The notes under the pieces are model-generated. The model worked only from the letters and a program-made list of their open reading frames with translations. It made no database searches and was not told the DNA's origin. This document shows, piece by piece, positions 44,631 through 53,640 of a stretch of DNA of 64,000 bases; position 1 is the stretch's first letter, and each line of letters begins with the position of its first letter. This DNA comes from Lachnospiraceae bacterium (lineage in GTDB: Bacteria; Bacteroidota; Bacteroidia; Bacteroidales; Muribaculaceae): positions 1-64,000 of the forward strand of contig JAMPGZ010000010.1 in the NCBI GenBank assembly GCA_023663655.1, in the 5' to 3' direction. The position numbers and the translations under genes are program-made.

Positions 44631-45698
44631 ATGAAGAAGCATAATTTTTATGCCGGACCCTCAATCTTGAGTGAGTACACTATTAACAATACGGCTGATG
44701 CTATCAAGGATTTCGCCGGAACTGGTCTTTCTATTCTCGAAGTCTCTCATCGCAGCAAGGAATTTGTAGCAGTAATGGACGAGGCACAAGCTTTGGTTAA
44801 AGAACTTCTTGACGTTCCGGAAGGTTATTCAGTTTTGTTTCTTGGCGGAGGTGCTTCTATGCAATTCTGCATGGTTCCATATAACTTGTTGAAAAAGAAA
44901 GCAGCATACATCGATACCGGCACATGGGCATCCAACGCCATAAAGGAAGCCAAACTTTTCGGCGAAGTGGATGTCGTAGCTTCAAGCAAGGACAAAAACT
45001 ACACTTATGTACCCAAGGGATATGTTGTTCCTGAGGATGCCGACTATTTCCATTTCACAACCAATAATACTATCTACGGTACCGAGACCCGTTTTGATCC
45101 GGATGTAAAAGTGCCTTTGGTAGCCGATATGTCAAGCGACATATTCTCTCGCCCGGTAGACGTGTCGAAATATGACGTGATCTACGCCGGCGCACAGAAG
45201 AATCTTGCTCCTGCAGGTGTGACAATCGTAATTGTTAAAGACAGCACTCTTGGCAATGTGGATCGTGCAATCCCCACAATGCTTGACTATCGCACCCACA
45301 TCAAAAAGGGTTCAATGTTCAACACTCCTCCGGTATTGCCTATCTACTCAGCACTCCAGACCCTGAAATATTACAAGGAGATCGGTGGCGTAAAGGAAAT
45401 GGAACGCCGTGACTTGGCAAAAGCCGAATTGCTGTATAGCGCCATCGACTCAAGCCGTATGTTTGTGGGCACAGTAGTTCCGGAGGATCGTTCGATCATG
45501 AACGTATGCTTCGTGATGAAACCTGAATATGCCGAACTTGAAAAAGAATTCGCTGATTTCGCGGCAAGCAAGGGCATGATCGGCATCAAGGGACATCGTT
45601 CAGTTGGCGGTTTCCGTGCTTCTCTTTACAATGCCCTTCCCATGGACAGCGTGAAAGCGTTGGTTGAAACAATGAATGAATTTGAAAAGAAACACTAA
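44631..45698 (+). CDS. serC: Phosphoserine aminotransferase
   Basis: The 355-residue class V aminotransferase matches SerC from its first residues ([34 protein letters not shown]). The PLP lysine lies in [18 protein letters not shown]. It makes O-phosphoserine from 3-phosphohydroxypyruvate and glutamate, and also serves vitamin B6 synthesis in some bacteria. It is followed after 3 bp by serA, so serine synthesis is encoded as an operon. Length is normal. Confidence 0.96.
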   Translation: MKKHNFYAGPSILSEYTINNTADAIKDFAGTGLSILEVSHRSKEFVAVMDEAQALVKELLDVPEGYSVLFLGGGASMQFCMVPYNLLKKKAAYIDTGTWASNAIKEAKLFGEVDVVASSKDKNYTYVPKGYVVPEDADYFHFTTNNTIYGTETRFDPDVKVPLVADMSSDIFSRPVDVSKYDVIYAGAQKNLAPAGVTIVIVKDSTLGNVDRAIPTMLDYRTHIKKGSMFNTPPVLPIYSALQTLKYYKEIGGVKEMERRDLAKAELLYSAIDSSRMFVGTVVPEDRSIMNVCFVMKPEYAELEKEFADFAASKGMIGIKGHRSVGGFRASLYNALPMDSVKALVETMNEFEKKH

Positions 45699-45701
45699 TC
45701 G

Positions 45702-46622
45702 ATGAAAGTTCTTGTAGCTACCGAAAAACCGTTTGCTGCGATAGCTGTAAACGGCATACGCGAGGTGATTGACAACGCCGGATATGAACTTGCGCTTCTT
45801 GAGAAGTATCAATCAAAAGCCGACCTGCTCGCCGCAGCAGCTGATGCCGACGCCATCATCATCCGCAGCGATGTGATTGACGCTGAAGTAATGGACGCGG
45901 CTAAGAATCTCAAGATTGTGGTTCGCGCAGGCGCAGGATATGACAACGTCGACTTGAAGTCGGCTACCGACCATAAAGTTGTCGTAGAGAACACTCCGGG
46001 ACAGAATTCCAATGCAGTCGCCGAACTCGTGTTCGGCATGGTCATCATGGCTGTGCGCAATATGTATAACGGCACATCGGGAACAGAGCTTAAGGGAAAG
46101 CGTCTCGGTCTTCAGGCATACGGACAGGTGGGTCGCAACGTGGCTCGCATCGCAAAGGGCGTAGGCATGGAAATCTCCGCATTCGACCCCTATTGCCCTG
46201 TTGACGTAATGAAGGAGGAGGGCATCATCCATGTAGGAAGCGTTGAAGAGCTTTATGCTAATAACGACATCGTGTCAATTCACATTCCTGCCACTCCCGA
46301 GACTAAAAAGAGCATAGGCTTTGACCTCATCACCAAGATGCCTAAAGGCGGAGTGCTCGTCAATACAGCCCGCAAGGAAGTGATCGATGAAGAGGGATTG
46401 GAAAAGGCGCTTGAGGCTCGTGCCGACTTGAAATACGTAGCCGATGTCAAGCCCGACAATGCCGCCGTGCTTGAAGAAAAATTCCCCGGAAGAGTGTTCT
46501 TCACTCCCAAGAAGATGGGCGCGCAGACAGCCGAGGCAAATATCAACGCCGGAATCGCAGCCGCAAAGCAAGTTGTGGCATATCTTCGCGATGGAATAAA
46601 CAAGTATCAGGTTAACAAGTAA
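45702..46622 (+). CDS. serA: D-3-phosphoglycerate dehydrogenase, short form
   Basis: The 306-residue protein has the D-isomer 2-hydroxyacid dehydrogenase fold: a nucleotide-binding motif LQAYGQVGRNVARIAKG and catalytic blocks VRAGAGYDNVD and VNTARKEVIDEEGL. It lacks the C-terminal ACT domain of long SerA proteins, as is usual in Bacteroides. It catalyses the first step of serine synthesis. It is followed by a strong terminator. Confidence 0.93.
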   Translation: MKVLVATEKPFAAIAVNGIREVIDNAGYELALLEKYQSKADLLAAAADADAIIIRSDVIDAEVMDAAKNLKIVVRAGAGYDNVDLKSATDHKVVVENTPGQNSNAVAELVFGMVIMAVRNMYNGTSGTELKGKRLGLQAYGQVGRNVARIAKGVGMEISAFDPYCPVDVMKEEGIIHVGSVEELYANNDIVSIHIPATPETKKSIGFDLITKMPKGGVLVNTARKEVIDEEGLEKALEARADLKYVADVKPDNAAVLEEKFPGRVFFTPKKMGAQTAEANINAGIAAAKQVVAYLRDGINKYQVNK

Positions 46623-46641
46623 TTATCGACCTACCATCATA

Positions 46642-46680
46642 AAATAGCAGGATTCTGAGAGTCCTGCTATTTTTTTGTTT
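46642..46680 (+). terminator. Terminator of serC-serA
   Basis: AAATAGCAGGA pairs perfectly with TCCTGCTATTT around a 9-nt loop and is followed by TTTTGTTT. Confidence 0.9.
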
Positions 46681-46712
46681 TGCATTATTTAACACAATAA
46701 ACCGCAAGATAA

Positions 46713-46744
46713 TTTGGTGGAATAAGCAAAACTCCGTACCTTTG
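46713..46744 (+). promoter_or_regulatory. Promoter of tRNA-fMet with both -33 and -7 boxes
   Basis: TTTG at 46713-46716 and TACCTTTG at 46737-46744 are 20 nt apart, a textbook Bacteroidetes promoter. The mature tRNA begins 15 nt downstream. Confidence 0.75.
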
Positions 46745-46758
46745 CACACGTAAAACAT

Positions 46759-46830
<72 letters not shown>

Positions 46831-46835
46831 CTAAA

Positions 46836-46875
46836 AAAGAGACTTTTGCAAATCGCAAGAGTCTCTTTCTTTTTC
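46836..46875. terminator. Bidirectional terminator between tRNA-fMet and tadA
   Basis: AAAGAGACTTTTGC pairs with GCAAGAGTCTCTTT over 14 bp (one wobble) around AAATC. U-rich tails follow on both strands. Confidence 0.85.
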
Positions 46876-46892
46876 ACCTCTACAGCAGGCAT

Positions 46893-47339
46893 TCATCTTT
46901 TGTTTTTGAAGAACTGCCGCATCAGCTCCGCGGCTTCGTCAGCAAGCACTCCCGACACTATCTGCGCCTTGGGGTGAAACGGAGGTTTAACCGCAAACGT
47001 ATGGTATCCGCGTTTTTCATCGGGAGCGCCAAACACTATGCGTCTTATCTGGCTCCAGCCTATCGCTCCGGCACACATGATGCAAGGCTCTACCGTGACA
47101 TACAGAGTGCATTCCGGCAGATATTTTCCACCGAGAGTATTAGCCGCCGCAGTTATAGCCTGCATTTCGGCATGGGCGGTCACATCGTTAAGCGTCTCGG
47201 TCAGGTTGTGGGCACGAGCCACTATCTGCCCTTTGCAGGTTATCACCGCCCCGATGGGAATTTCATCCTCGGCATAAGCTTGCCGCGCTTCTTCGAGCGC
47301 AAGCTTCATGAACCGTATATCATCGTCAGTCACAGTCAT
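46893..47339 (-). CDS. tadA: tRNA-specific adenosine deaminase
   Basis: The 148-residue cytidine-deaminase-fold protein has the zinc and catalytic motifs H56-A-E58 and P-C86-x2-C89 (VTVEPCIMCAGAI). It deaminates the wobble adenosine of tRNA-Arg to inosine. ATG 47339 overlaps the end of the ribonuclease Z gene by 4 nt, so both are translated together. A guanine-deaminase-like role is less likely at this length. Confidence 0.9.
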   Translation of the reverse strand: MTVTDDDIRFMKLALEEARQAYAEDEIPIGAVITCKGQIVARAHNLTETLNDVTAHAEMQAITAAANTLGGKYLPECTLYVTVEPCIMCAGAIGWSQIRRIVFGAPDEKRGYHTFAVKPPFHPKAQIVSGVLADEAAELMRQFFKNKR

Positions 47340-48256
47340 AATAAGTCAAGTTTAAGTCCCTCGTAGGAGAGGATAGTGTTAGGAAATATTTTGCGGGCTT
47401 CGGCAAGATGCCCCTCTTCATTGCTGTATCTTTTCGAGTAGTGTCCCAGCACAAGCCTGTTGGCACCGGCAAGAACGGCTATTCTCGCAGCCTCGGCGGC
47501 GGTGGAGTGCCCCCGCTTGCGCGCTTTCTCATGATAGTCCTCAGTATAGGTAGCTTCATGGTAGATCGTGTCAACCCCTTCAATCGCCTTCGCCACCCTC
47601 TCGTCATACATCGTGTCACTGCAATAAGCATAGCTCATGCAAGGCTCAGGCGGCGAGGTGAGAAGTTCATTAGGTATAATCCTCCCTTCCGGGGTGACGT
47701 AATCAGCTCCATCCTTGATCGCCTGATACTCCCTGATGGGGATATTATGGAATTTCAGCATCTCGCTCTTCAGATGACGCTTTTTCGGCTTCTCACGAAA
47801 GACGTAGCCGCTGCACGGGATGCGGTGGTACAGCGGGAAAGAGATGACTTCAAGCGAATCATTCTCAAACACGCATTCCGTGGCTCCCGGAGTGACGATA
47901 TTGAATTTAATCTCAAACGGACGTTCTTTACAAAAAAAATCAAGCATCCGCGAGAATATCTCCGCCCCCTCCTTAAATGTGTGTATCGTCACAGCCCCAC
48001 CCTCTCTGCCCGTGAGGGCGAGCGTCGACAGCATCCCCACAAGCCCGAGACAATGATCGCCGTGCAGATGTGAGATGAAGATGTGGTTGAGTCTCGAAAA
48101 CTTCAATTGCATCCGCCGCAGTGACAGCTGCGCACATTCGCCGCAGTCCACCATAAACAGATTGTCGCGGAAGTTTATCACCTGGCAGCTTGGAAGATGC
48201 CTCATGGTAGGTGTCGCCGAGCCGCAACCAAGATAGTTTATTTGAAATTTAGCCAT
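47336..48256 (-). CDS. rnz: Ribonuclease Z
   Basis: The 306-residue metallo-beta-lactamase-fold protein has the zinc motif H63-L-H-G-D-H68 (ISHLHGDHCLGL) and the RNase Z blocks NYLGCGSATPTMRH, YHRIPCSGYVF, YHEATY and LVLGHYSKRY. It trims the 3' ends of tRNA precursors, which fits tRNAs without encoded CCA like the one nearby. The promoter box at 48261-48268 almost touches the start codon, so the message may be leaderless. Confidence 0.94.
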   Translation of the reverse strand: MAKFQINYLGCGSATPTMRHLPSCQVINFRDNLFMVDCGECAQLSLRRMQLKFSRLNHIFISHLHGDHCLGLVGMLSTLALTGREGGAVTIHTFKEGAEIFSRMLDFFCKERPFEIKFNIVTPGATECVFENDSLEVISFPLYHRIPCSGYVFREKPKKRHLKSEMLKFHNIPIREYQAIKDGADYVTPEGRIIPNELLTSPPEPCMSYAYCSDTMYDERVAKAIEGVDTIYHEATYTEDYHEKARKRGHSTAAEAARIAVLAGANRLVLGHYSKRYSNEEGHLAEARKIFPNTILSYEGLKLDLL

Positions 48257-48260
48257 GATG

Positions 48261-48268
48261 CAAATATA
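48261..48268 (-). promoter_or_regulatory. -7 promoter box abutting the rnz start
   Basis: The minus strand reads TATATTTG only 4 nt before the rnz ATG, leaving little or no leader. Confidence 0.5.
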
Positions 48269-48370
48269 CCGTTTTTCTGTTTAACAGTGTGCCATGAACA
48301 GAAGTTTTTCGATGAAATGAAAAAAGCCTGAGCCGCCCGATGTATATTTGCATGGAATTATATTTTTATA

Positions 48371-48378
48371 TAACTTTG
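48371..48378 (+). promoter_or_regulatory. -7 promoter box of the SPOR-protein gene
   Basis: TAACTTTG lies 35 nt before GTG 48414. It rules out the in-frame ATG at 48348, which is upstream of the promoter. Confidence 0.6.
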
Positions 48379-48413
48379 CGGGGATATTAGAAACACCTCA
48401 AAAGCGCAATCAA

Positions 48414-48950
48414 GTGAAGCTACGTTATTTAACCATTATATGTGGAGTTGTGCTCCTCTCTCTGCCGGTGTTCGGTCAAGCTGAATCGGCCTACGGCTCA
48501 AGTGCTACAGTCGTGGAACGCATTGAGTCGTCAGGACATATCAAAGTCAATATGCCTGAACGGTTGAAAGCACGCCTATATGCCAAGCCTGAAAAATCAG
48601 AGCCGGAAGCAGCCCCAAAAGAAACCACTGCCGAAGTTCAACCCGCAGCGACCAAGCCCACCAAACACGCAACAGGAAAAATGGGCGGCTACAGAATCCA
48701 GGTTTTCTCCGACAGCAACCCCAGCACCGCAAAGGCTGAGGCACGTGCGAGAGCACGCAACATCAATGCCCGCTTCCCGCAGTTCGGCACCTACGTGGTC
48801 TACAGTTCGCCTTATTGGAGACTTCGCGTGGGCAACTTCCGCACCCAGGACGAGGCTAATGCCGCAGCCCATGAGCTGAAAGACGCATTCCCCTCCTACA
48901 GCAGGGAGATAAGGGTGGTTAAAGACCGTATCATTATCGAAAACGACTAA
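48414..48950 (+). CDS. Exported SPOR-domain protein
   Basis: The 178-residue protein starts at GTG and has a signal peptide (KLRYLTIICGVVLLSLPVFG). A Pro/Lys/Ala-rich linker and a C-terminal SPOR domain at about residues 95-172 follow (GGYRIQVFSDSNPSTAKAEA, YWRLRVGNFRTQDEANAA). SPOR domains bind glycan strands of peptidoglycan stripped of stem peptides, usually at the division site. It lies 24 bp before folE. A GTG start is chosen because the only upstream ATG precedes the promoter. Confidence 0.85.
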   Translation: MKLRYLTIICGVVLLSLPVFGQAESAYGSSATVVERIESSGHIKVNMPERLKARLYAKPEKSEPEAAPKETTAEVQPAATKPTKHATGKMGGYRIQVFSDSNPSTAKAEARARARNINARFPQFGTYVVYSSPYWRLRVGNFRTQDEANAAAHELKDAFPSYSREIRVVKDRIIIEND

Positions 48951-48974
48951 GGCAATTTCAAACGCTGAATTGCA

Positions 48975-49547
48975 ATGGATGAAAATGAAATAATTGAGCA
49001 GCTTGCCCATCATTACGAAAGCATAATAAGATTGCTTGGAGACGACCCCACACGTCCGGGGCTTGAAAAGACCCCCATGCGCGCTGCCAAGGCAATGTAT
49101 TACGCCACTTCAGGATACCGCCGTGATCCGAAGCAGATACTCCGTTCGGCTATATTCGATTATGCCGGATCCAAGATTGTGATTGTCAAGGACATCGAGT
49201 TCTACTCACTTTGCGAGCATCATATACTCCCCTTTTTCGGCAAGGTTTCAATAGGCTACATCCCCGATGGCGAGATGATAGGTCTGTCGAAGCTCGCAAG
49301 GCTCGTTGATGTGTTTGCCCGCCGGCTTCAAGTGCAGGAACGCTTATGTGCCGACATCTGCGCGTCGCTCACCGAAGCGTTGAGCACCAAAGGTGTAATC
49401 GTGTCATGCGCAGCCGAACATCTGTGCATGAAAATGCGCGGCGTGGAAAAGCAGGACTCCTCAACCACAACTCTGGAATACTCCGGACTGTTTGCCACCG
49501 ATGCGTCGCTTCGCTCCGAATTCTTCAACCTCATCAACATCAAATAA
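48975..49547 (+). CDS. folE: GTP cyclohydrolase I
   Basis: The 190-residue protein matches FolE: GLEKTPMRAAKAM, then the zinc-binding FYSLCEHHILPFFGKV and SCAAEHLCMKMRGVEKQDS. It makes dihydroneopterin triphosphate from GTP for folate synthesis. It is 24 bp downstream of the SPOR gene and probably shares its promoter. Length is slightly short but complete. Confidence 0.95.
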   Translation: MDENEIIEQLAHHYESIIRLLGDDPTRPGLEKTPMRAAKAMYYATSGYRRDPKQILRSAIFDYAGSKIVIVKDIEFYSLCEHHILPFFGKVSIGYIPDGEMIGLSKLARLVDVFARRLQVQERLCADICASLTEALSTKGVIVSCAAEHLCMKMRGVEKQDSSTTTLEYSGLFATDASLRSEFFNLINIK

Positions 49548-49683
49548 AGAGAATTTGTTGCTAAAACGGCAAAACAATCACGCCATGCCTATCATCGCCT
49601 TGTCACCCAATCACCTGACAAGGCGAAAAATAGCCGCAACACCCCATCCCCATATCGGCTTGCCGCTTGCACAGCAAAAATTC

Positions 49684-49768
49684 CCAACTCTCCACTCTCG
49701 ACTCACGACTCACGATTCTCAATTCTCAACTCTCAATTCTCCATTCTCAATTCTCAACTCTCAATTCC
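49684..49768 (+). repeat. Low-complexity array of CTCAATT/CTCAACT units
   Basis: About 85 bp of degenerate tandem units such as ACTCTC, AATTCTC and CATTCTC. A second array of the same units lies at 50028-50088. Confidence 0.8.
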
Positions 49769-49827
49769 CCCTCCGGCAAACAACGCCGCCATTTTAGCCT
49801 GACAAGGCGGGGCTTATGTGTAGCCGC

Positions 49828-49855
49828 GGTACGGCGAGCCCATGCGAGACGTGCC
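49828..49855. repeat. Dispersed hairpin repeat, copy E
   Basis: GGTACG (49828-49833) pairs with CGTGCC (49850-49855). The minus-strand loop begins TCTCGC and ends GCTCGC, like the loops at 56206 and 56343. Confidence 0.5.
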
Positions 49856-49949
49856 CGGTGGGTGTTACGCATTTATGGCACTCTGCAAAGAGTGACCCTA
49901 TGGACGCAAGGCATCTCTTTGCAGAGATGATACAAAACACGACCTTACC

Positions 49950-49980
49950 GGGCACAATTCGCCTGCGGCTCATTGTACCC
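49950..49980. repeat. Dispersed hairpin repeat, copy B (loop TCGCCTGCGGCTC)
   Basis: GGGCACAAT (49950-49958) pairs with ATTGTACCC (49972-49980) at 8 of 9 positions. The loop is identical to that of the copy at 671-699, while the inner stem pairs differ on both arms. Confidence 0.65.
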
Positions 49981-50027
49981 GGCTACGCATAAGCACTGTC
50001 TTTCAGACCATTAAAACAAACTCACAT

Positions 50028-50088
50028 CAACTCTCGACTCTCGACTCTCAATTCTCAATTCTCAACTCCCCATTCTCCATTCTCAATT
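50028..50088 (+). repeat. Low-complexity array abutting a promoter
   Basis: About 60 bp of degenerate ACTCTCG/AATTCTC units end 8 nt before the -7 box at 50096. The -33 region of that promoter therefore lies within or next to the array. Confidence 0.75.
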
Positions 50089-50095
50089 TTATTCG

Positions 50096-50103
50096 TATCT
50101 TTG
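50096..50103 (+). promoter_or_regulatory. -7 promoter box of the TPR lipoprotein gene
   Basis: TATCTTTG lies 40 nt before ATG 50144 and directly follows the low-complexity array. Confidence 0.6.
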
Positions 50104-50143
50104 CAATCATAAAATTTTATAGTACAAGATTTTAATTATTTTC

Positions 50144-51880
50144 ATGAAATCTGTAATCACCATTTTACTATTATCGCTTCTCGCTGCTTGCTCAGGTGGG
50201 CGTAGCGGCAACACATTGCTTTTGGAGCGCATCGATTCGCTCACGAGTGTTAACCCTGCTGAGGCTGCGGCGCTTCTTGACAGCATCGACCCGGCGACCT
50301 TGTCGGAGGAAGAGCGGCACCATCGCGACCTCCTCACCATCAAGGCTGCCGACAAGGCTTACCGCACCCACACCTCCGACAGCCTCATCCTCAGCGTGAT
50401 AGATTACTACAACACCCATTCCGACCCCCGCCTCACCCCGCAGGCACTCTACTACGGCGGCAGAGTGTACAGCGACCTCGGCGACTATCCCACCGCCCTG
50501 AGCTACTTTCAGGACGCACTCAACCGTCTGCCTGACAACGACGAAAACCGCCAATTACGAGGAACCGTCATGAGCCAGACCGGACGACTGCTGGATGCCT
50601 TACAATTGCATTCAGATGCCATTCCATATATAAAAGATGCTATTAAAGCTAACAAAATAAAACCTGATTCATTTAATTGCACTTACAACCATCTACTGCT
50701 TTCCGGTGTGTTCATGAGATCAGGAAAACCGGATTCCGCAAATATCTACATAAATGAAGCCCTCAAATGGGCTGAATCACTACCTGAAGTCGATCAAGCC
50801 GACATAAATGTAGAGTATGCAGACGTACTATTCAGTAATGGCAAAATTGACTCTGCTTTAACAGTTATAAGACCATTGCCACAATTAGTTCAACCGGATG
50901 TGCGTAATTTTTCACTTATTGTCGCCGCCAAAATTTACAAGGCTGCCGGAATACTTGACACAGCATATATGTATGCTCATGAATTAGCGATGAGCAAGGA
51001 TTATAATAACCGGAAAAACGGATTTAAAATGCTGTTTTCACCAAGCATGAGAAATATTATTCCGCATGATTCTTTAATAAACTATATTAAGGAATATCAC
51101 CATGTTGTTGATAAATATCTGAATCAGCATGAAGCACAGGCAGCCCTCATTCAAAACACCCGGTATAATTATAATTTACATGTAAAAGAGAAAGAGAATG
51201 CCGAACGGTCACTTTATAATATGGCAATTTGGTCGTTAATCATTATAGTCCTGTCTACAGTAGCCATAGCAATTCTGATTAATAAGCGATTGAAGAATGC
51301 AAAGCAGATTATGGAACTCCAAAAGCTCATCAATGTGATTGATGAGAAAAGAATCAATAATCTGAATAATAACAATGACTCCGGGAAACAGTCGTCACCG
51401 TCTCTATCTGATGACGAGCCAAAAACATCCGGTGCCAAGCATTTCAATGATCCGGCAATGATGGAGCTGAAACAGAAATTGCTGAATAGCATCAAATCTT
51501 TGGAGAGTGGAGACAGTGAATCACCATCAGTTTCTGACGAAATCCTACAATCGAAAGTTTACAAAAACTTACTCTCATCATTGAATAAAAAGAAAATGAT
51601 TCCGGAACAAAGCCCTGTTTGGGAAGAGCTTGAATCTCTTATTGAAAAAATTTCTCCGGAATTCAAAACTAATTTGCAGGTCCTGACTTCCGACAATCTT
51701 ACTGAAGTTGACCTTCGAACAGCACTGCTGATGCGGTGCGGTTTTACAACTTCCCAGATGGCTGTTTTGTTAAATCGGACAAAAACAGCCATCTCTTCAC
51801 GCCGTTCCTACCTCAGCAGCAAGATTTTTTCCGAAAATTCCACTTCAAAAGCCATAGACCGCATAATTCACAGGATATAA
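50144..51880 (+). CDS. TPR lipoprotein with membrane helix and cytoplasmic HTH-like end
   Basis: The 578-residue protein has a lipoprotein-type signal (LLSLLAACSGG). TPR-like repeats cover about residues 25-330 (ALYYGGRVYSDLGDYPTALSYF). A membrane helix lies near 358-380 (IWSLIIIVLSTVAIAILI). A linker rich in Asn and Ser leads to a C-terminal helical domain resembling a LuxR-like helix-turn-helix (LRTALLMRCGFTTSQMAVLL, NRTKTAISSRRSYLSSK). This layout recurs in Bacteroidetes as membrane-bound regulators. It is the first gene of the peptide locus and probably controls it (inference). G+C falls sharply near 50590 inside the gene. Confidence 0.75.
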   Translation: MKSVITILLLSLLAACSGGRSGNTLLLERIDSLTSVNPAEAAALLDSIDPATLSEEERHHRDLLTIKAADKAYRTHTSDSLILSVIDYYNTHSDPRLTPQALYYGGRVYSDLGDYPTALSYFQDALNRLPDNDENRQLRGTVMSQTGRLLDALQLHSDAIPYIKDAIKANKIKPDSFNCTYNHLLLSGVFMRSGKPDSANIYINEALKWAESLPEVDQADINVEYADVLFSNGKIDSALTVIRPLPQLVQPDVRNFSLIVAAKIYKAAGILDTAYMYAHELAMSKDYNNRKNGFKMLFSPSMRNIIPHDSLINYIKEYHHVVDKYLNQHEAQAALIQNTRYNYNLHVKEKENAERSLYNMAIWSLIIIVLSTVAIAILINKRLKNAKQIMELQKLINVIDEKRINNLNNNNDSGKQSSPSLSDDEPKTSGAKHFNDPAMMELKQKLLNSIKSLESGDSESPSVSDEILQSKVYKNLLSSLNKKKMIPEQSPVWEELESLIEKISPEFKTNLQVLTSDNLTEVDLRTALLMRCGFTTSQMAVLLNRTKTAISSRRSYLSSKIFSENSTSKAIDRIIHRI

Positions 51881-52016
51881 ACGCTTTAAGCAGCAAAAAT
51901 AGTACGGATTCCGTACTATAAAAGTACGGAAATGCATCACGGTGTTAATTTCCGTACTATTTTTTTCGTTGTTTTTTACCCCTATTACATATCTTCGCGG
52001 AAAAAATATCACATCA

Positions 52017-52394
52017 ATGAAACCAATTATTAAGTACTTGCTTATCGCCATTGTGCTTTTCTCTACAAAAGCCTATGCTGCCAATGAAGAAAACATTACC
52101 ATCCCACTGACACAAACGGATGATGATCCGGAAAAGATAGATCGTCCATCAAAAGGTGAGCGGTCATTGCGTGCACCTATTATATGCATGATAAACTTTG
52201 CCGAGGGCACCGTTGAAGCCTCCATCGCTTCGGAGATCCTAAGCTATGAGGTGTGGGATGCTGAAGGCGGCTGCATCGTAGCATCGTTTGCCACCGACAG
52301 TGCCATTGTCGAGTTCCTTTCCACCGCAAGCGGTTGCTATCAGTTGCGTCTTGTCACCGACGATTATTCCTACGTGGGATATCTTGAACTGTAA
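52017..52394 (+). CDS. DUF3244 exported protein
   Basis: The 125-residue protein has a signal peptide (YLLIAIVLFSTKAYA) and one small beta-sandwich domain of DUF3244 type (GTVEASIASEILSYEVWDAE, GCYQLRLVTDDYSYVGYLEL). Function is unknown; such proteins are common beside NVEAL and TPR-regulator genes. A one-mismatch -7 box (TATCTTCG, 51990-51997) lies upstream, and the next gene follows after 6 bp. Confidence 0.75.
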   Translation: MKPIIKYLLIAIVLFSTKAYAANEENITIPLTQTDDDPEKIDRPSKGERSLRAPIICMINFAEGTVEASIASEILSYEVWDAEGGCIVASFATDSAIVEFLSTASGCYQLRLVTDDYSYVGYLEL

Positions 52395-52400
52395 CCGGTC

Positions 52401-53279
52401 ATGAGATTCATCCACCTGATTCCGCTTCTTATTCTCTTGGGAAGTTGCACCAACTCCTCCCAAGAGGATAAATATGCCGAGATTGTGAGCCAATGGCAAG
52501 GACGCGAGATTAAGCTGCCCGCAGTGATGACCGACTTCCTCACCGGCGACACCATCAATCTTGATGATGCCGACTTCACCATCCTCACCTACGTAGACAG
52601 TGCAGGCTGCACCGGTTGCAAAATGAAACTGCCAATCTGGGATGGGATAATTCAAAATTTAGAGTCCAATACTGAGGCGACAGTTAATGTTGTCATGGTT
52701 ATTAATCCTAAACAGAGTGCCGACATCAGTTCTTTGTTTAGACAGGACTTAAAAAGGCACCCCATTGCCTACGTTGACAGTTCCGGATACATTGGGCATA
52801 ACAACAAATTTCCCACCGACATGATGTTTCAATCAGTTCTGCTTGATATGGAAAGACGGGTACTCACCATCGGCAATCCCGCATATAATTCGGGCATCCA
52901 TGCCCTGTATGCAGCAATCGTGTCAGGCGGCAAGACGCTCTCATTGAAAACGGACGCATTGGTCAACGTCAATCCTCGCGTCCTGAACATTGAGAAACTC
53001 CATTGTGGAGACTCTCTTGTGCGTGATGTGACGCTATCCAATGACGGAACCGACACCGTATTTATCGATAAAATAATCGAATCTTGCGAATGCGTCACAA
53101 CATCGGCTTCGCTGAAGTTTATTCCTCCTCACGCCGACCTTAGTTTTCCTGTAACCATCAAAGGAGATTCAAGCACAGCACAATATGACCGAAGCATAAA
53201 CATTTACTACAGAGACTTCGACTATCCGTCGGTCATTCTGATTTCAGAAAACAAAGAATCCACCACTAAAGTGGACTAA
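52401..53279 (+). CDS. Thioredoxin-like / DUF1573 lipoprotein
   Basis: The 292-residue protein has a lipoprotein signal (Cys16 in LILLGSCTNSS). A thioredoxin-like domain with C70-x2-C73 (SAGCTGCKMKLP) covers about residues 35-180. A DUF1573 Ig-like domain (IEKLHCGDSLVRDVTLSNDG, IIESCECVTTSASLKF) ends the protein. It may act in redox handling or assembly of the exported neighbours (inference). It lies between the DUF3244 and NVEAL genes in one operon. Confidence 0.78.
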   Translation: MRFIHLIPLLILLGSCTNSSQEDKYAEIVSQWQGREIKLPAVMTDFLTGDTINLDDADFTILTYVDSAGCTGCKMKLPIWDGIIQNLESNTEATVNVVMVINPKQSADISSLFRQDLKRHPIAYVDSSGYIGHNNKFPTDMMFQSVLLDMERRVLTIGNPAYNSGIHALYAAIVSGGKTLSLKTDALVNVNPRVLNIEKLHCGDSLVRDVTLSNDGTDTVFIDKIIESCECVTTSASLKFIPPHADLSFPVTIKGDSSTAQYDRSINIYYRDFDYPSVILISENKESTTKVD

Positions 53280-53310
53280 ATAAATTATTTAACCAAACAC
53301 AATTAACAAC

Positions 53311-53640
53311 ATGAAAACAAAAACAATTTTTGCCTCATTGGCAGCAGTAGCAGCAATCAGCGGAATCACAGCGTTCTCAATTCAAAAGCAAACCCCCAAA
53401 GTCAGCACATTGACAACGGCTAATGTTGAAGCACTCACATATGATGAAAATGCAACCGGGTTTAAAGAATCGACTACAAAACAATATGAATCAGATGTCC
53501 ATTACGATTATAATCCTAATACAGGCAAAGTAATTAAATATTATTTGTTGTACACAGATGTAATATGTGAGGGGAAGGGTCATATCGAATGTGAAGCATC
53601 AAGTGAAGTTGAGGCTATTACAGAAGAATTCAATGTATAA
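53311..53640 (+). CDS. NVEAL-family exported peptide
   Basis: The 109-residue protein has a hydrophobic leader (IFASLAAVAAISGITAF) and the NVEAL motif itself at residues 38-42 (TTANVEALTYDE), which names the family. The mature part is Lys-, Tyr- and Glu-rich with two Cys (ICEGKGHIECEA). NVEAL proteins are small exported Bacteroidetes proteins of unknown function, often encoded beside 6-bladed propeller proteins, as here. Its stop overlaps the start of the propeller gene by 8 nt. Confidence 0.85.
   Translation: MKTKTIFASLAAVAAISGITAFSIQKQTPKVSTLTTANVEALTYDENATGFKESTTKQYESDVHYDYNPNTGKVIKYYLLYTDVICEGKGHIECEASSEVEAITEEFNV

Larger units (their letters stand above)
49548..50095. other. Repeat-rich intergenic region before the NVEAL locus
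   Basis: No gene is supported. It holds two copies of a CTGACAAGGCG...TAGCCGC motif (49617 and 49800), two low-complexity arrays of ACTCTC/AATTCTC units (49684-49768 and 50028-50088) and, between them, the hairpin repeats at 49828-49855 and 49950-49980. Confidence 0.6.

Noticed and set aside
48490-48502. GCCTACGGCTC in the SPOR gene as another hairpin-family copy
   Set aside because: It lies in coding sequence (SAYGS) and has no flanking paired arms.
49684-50088. Possible CRISPR array
   Set aside because: The repeat units are short, degenerate and contiguous, without regular spacers; no cas genes are nearby.
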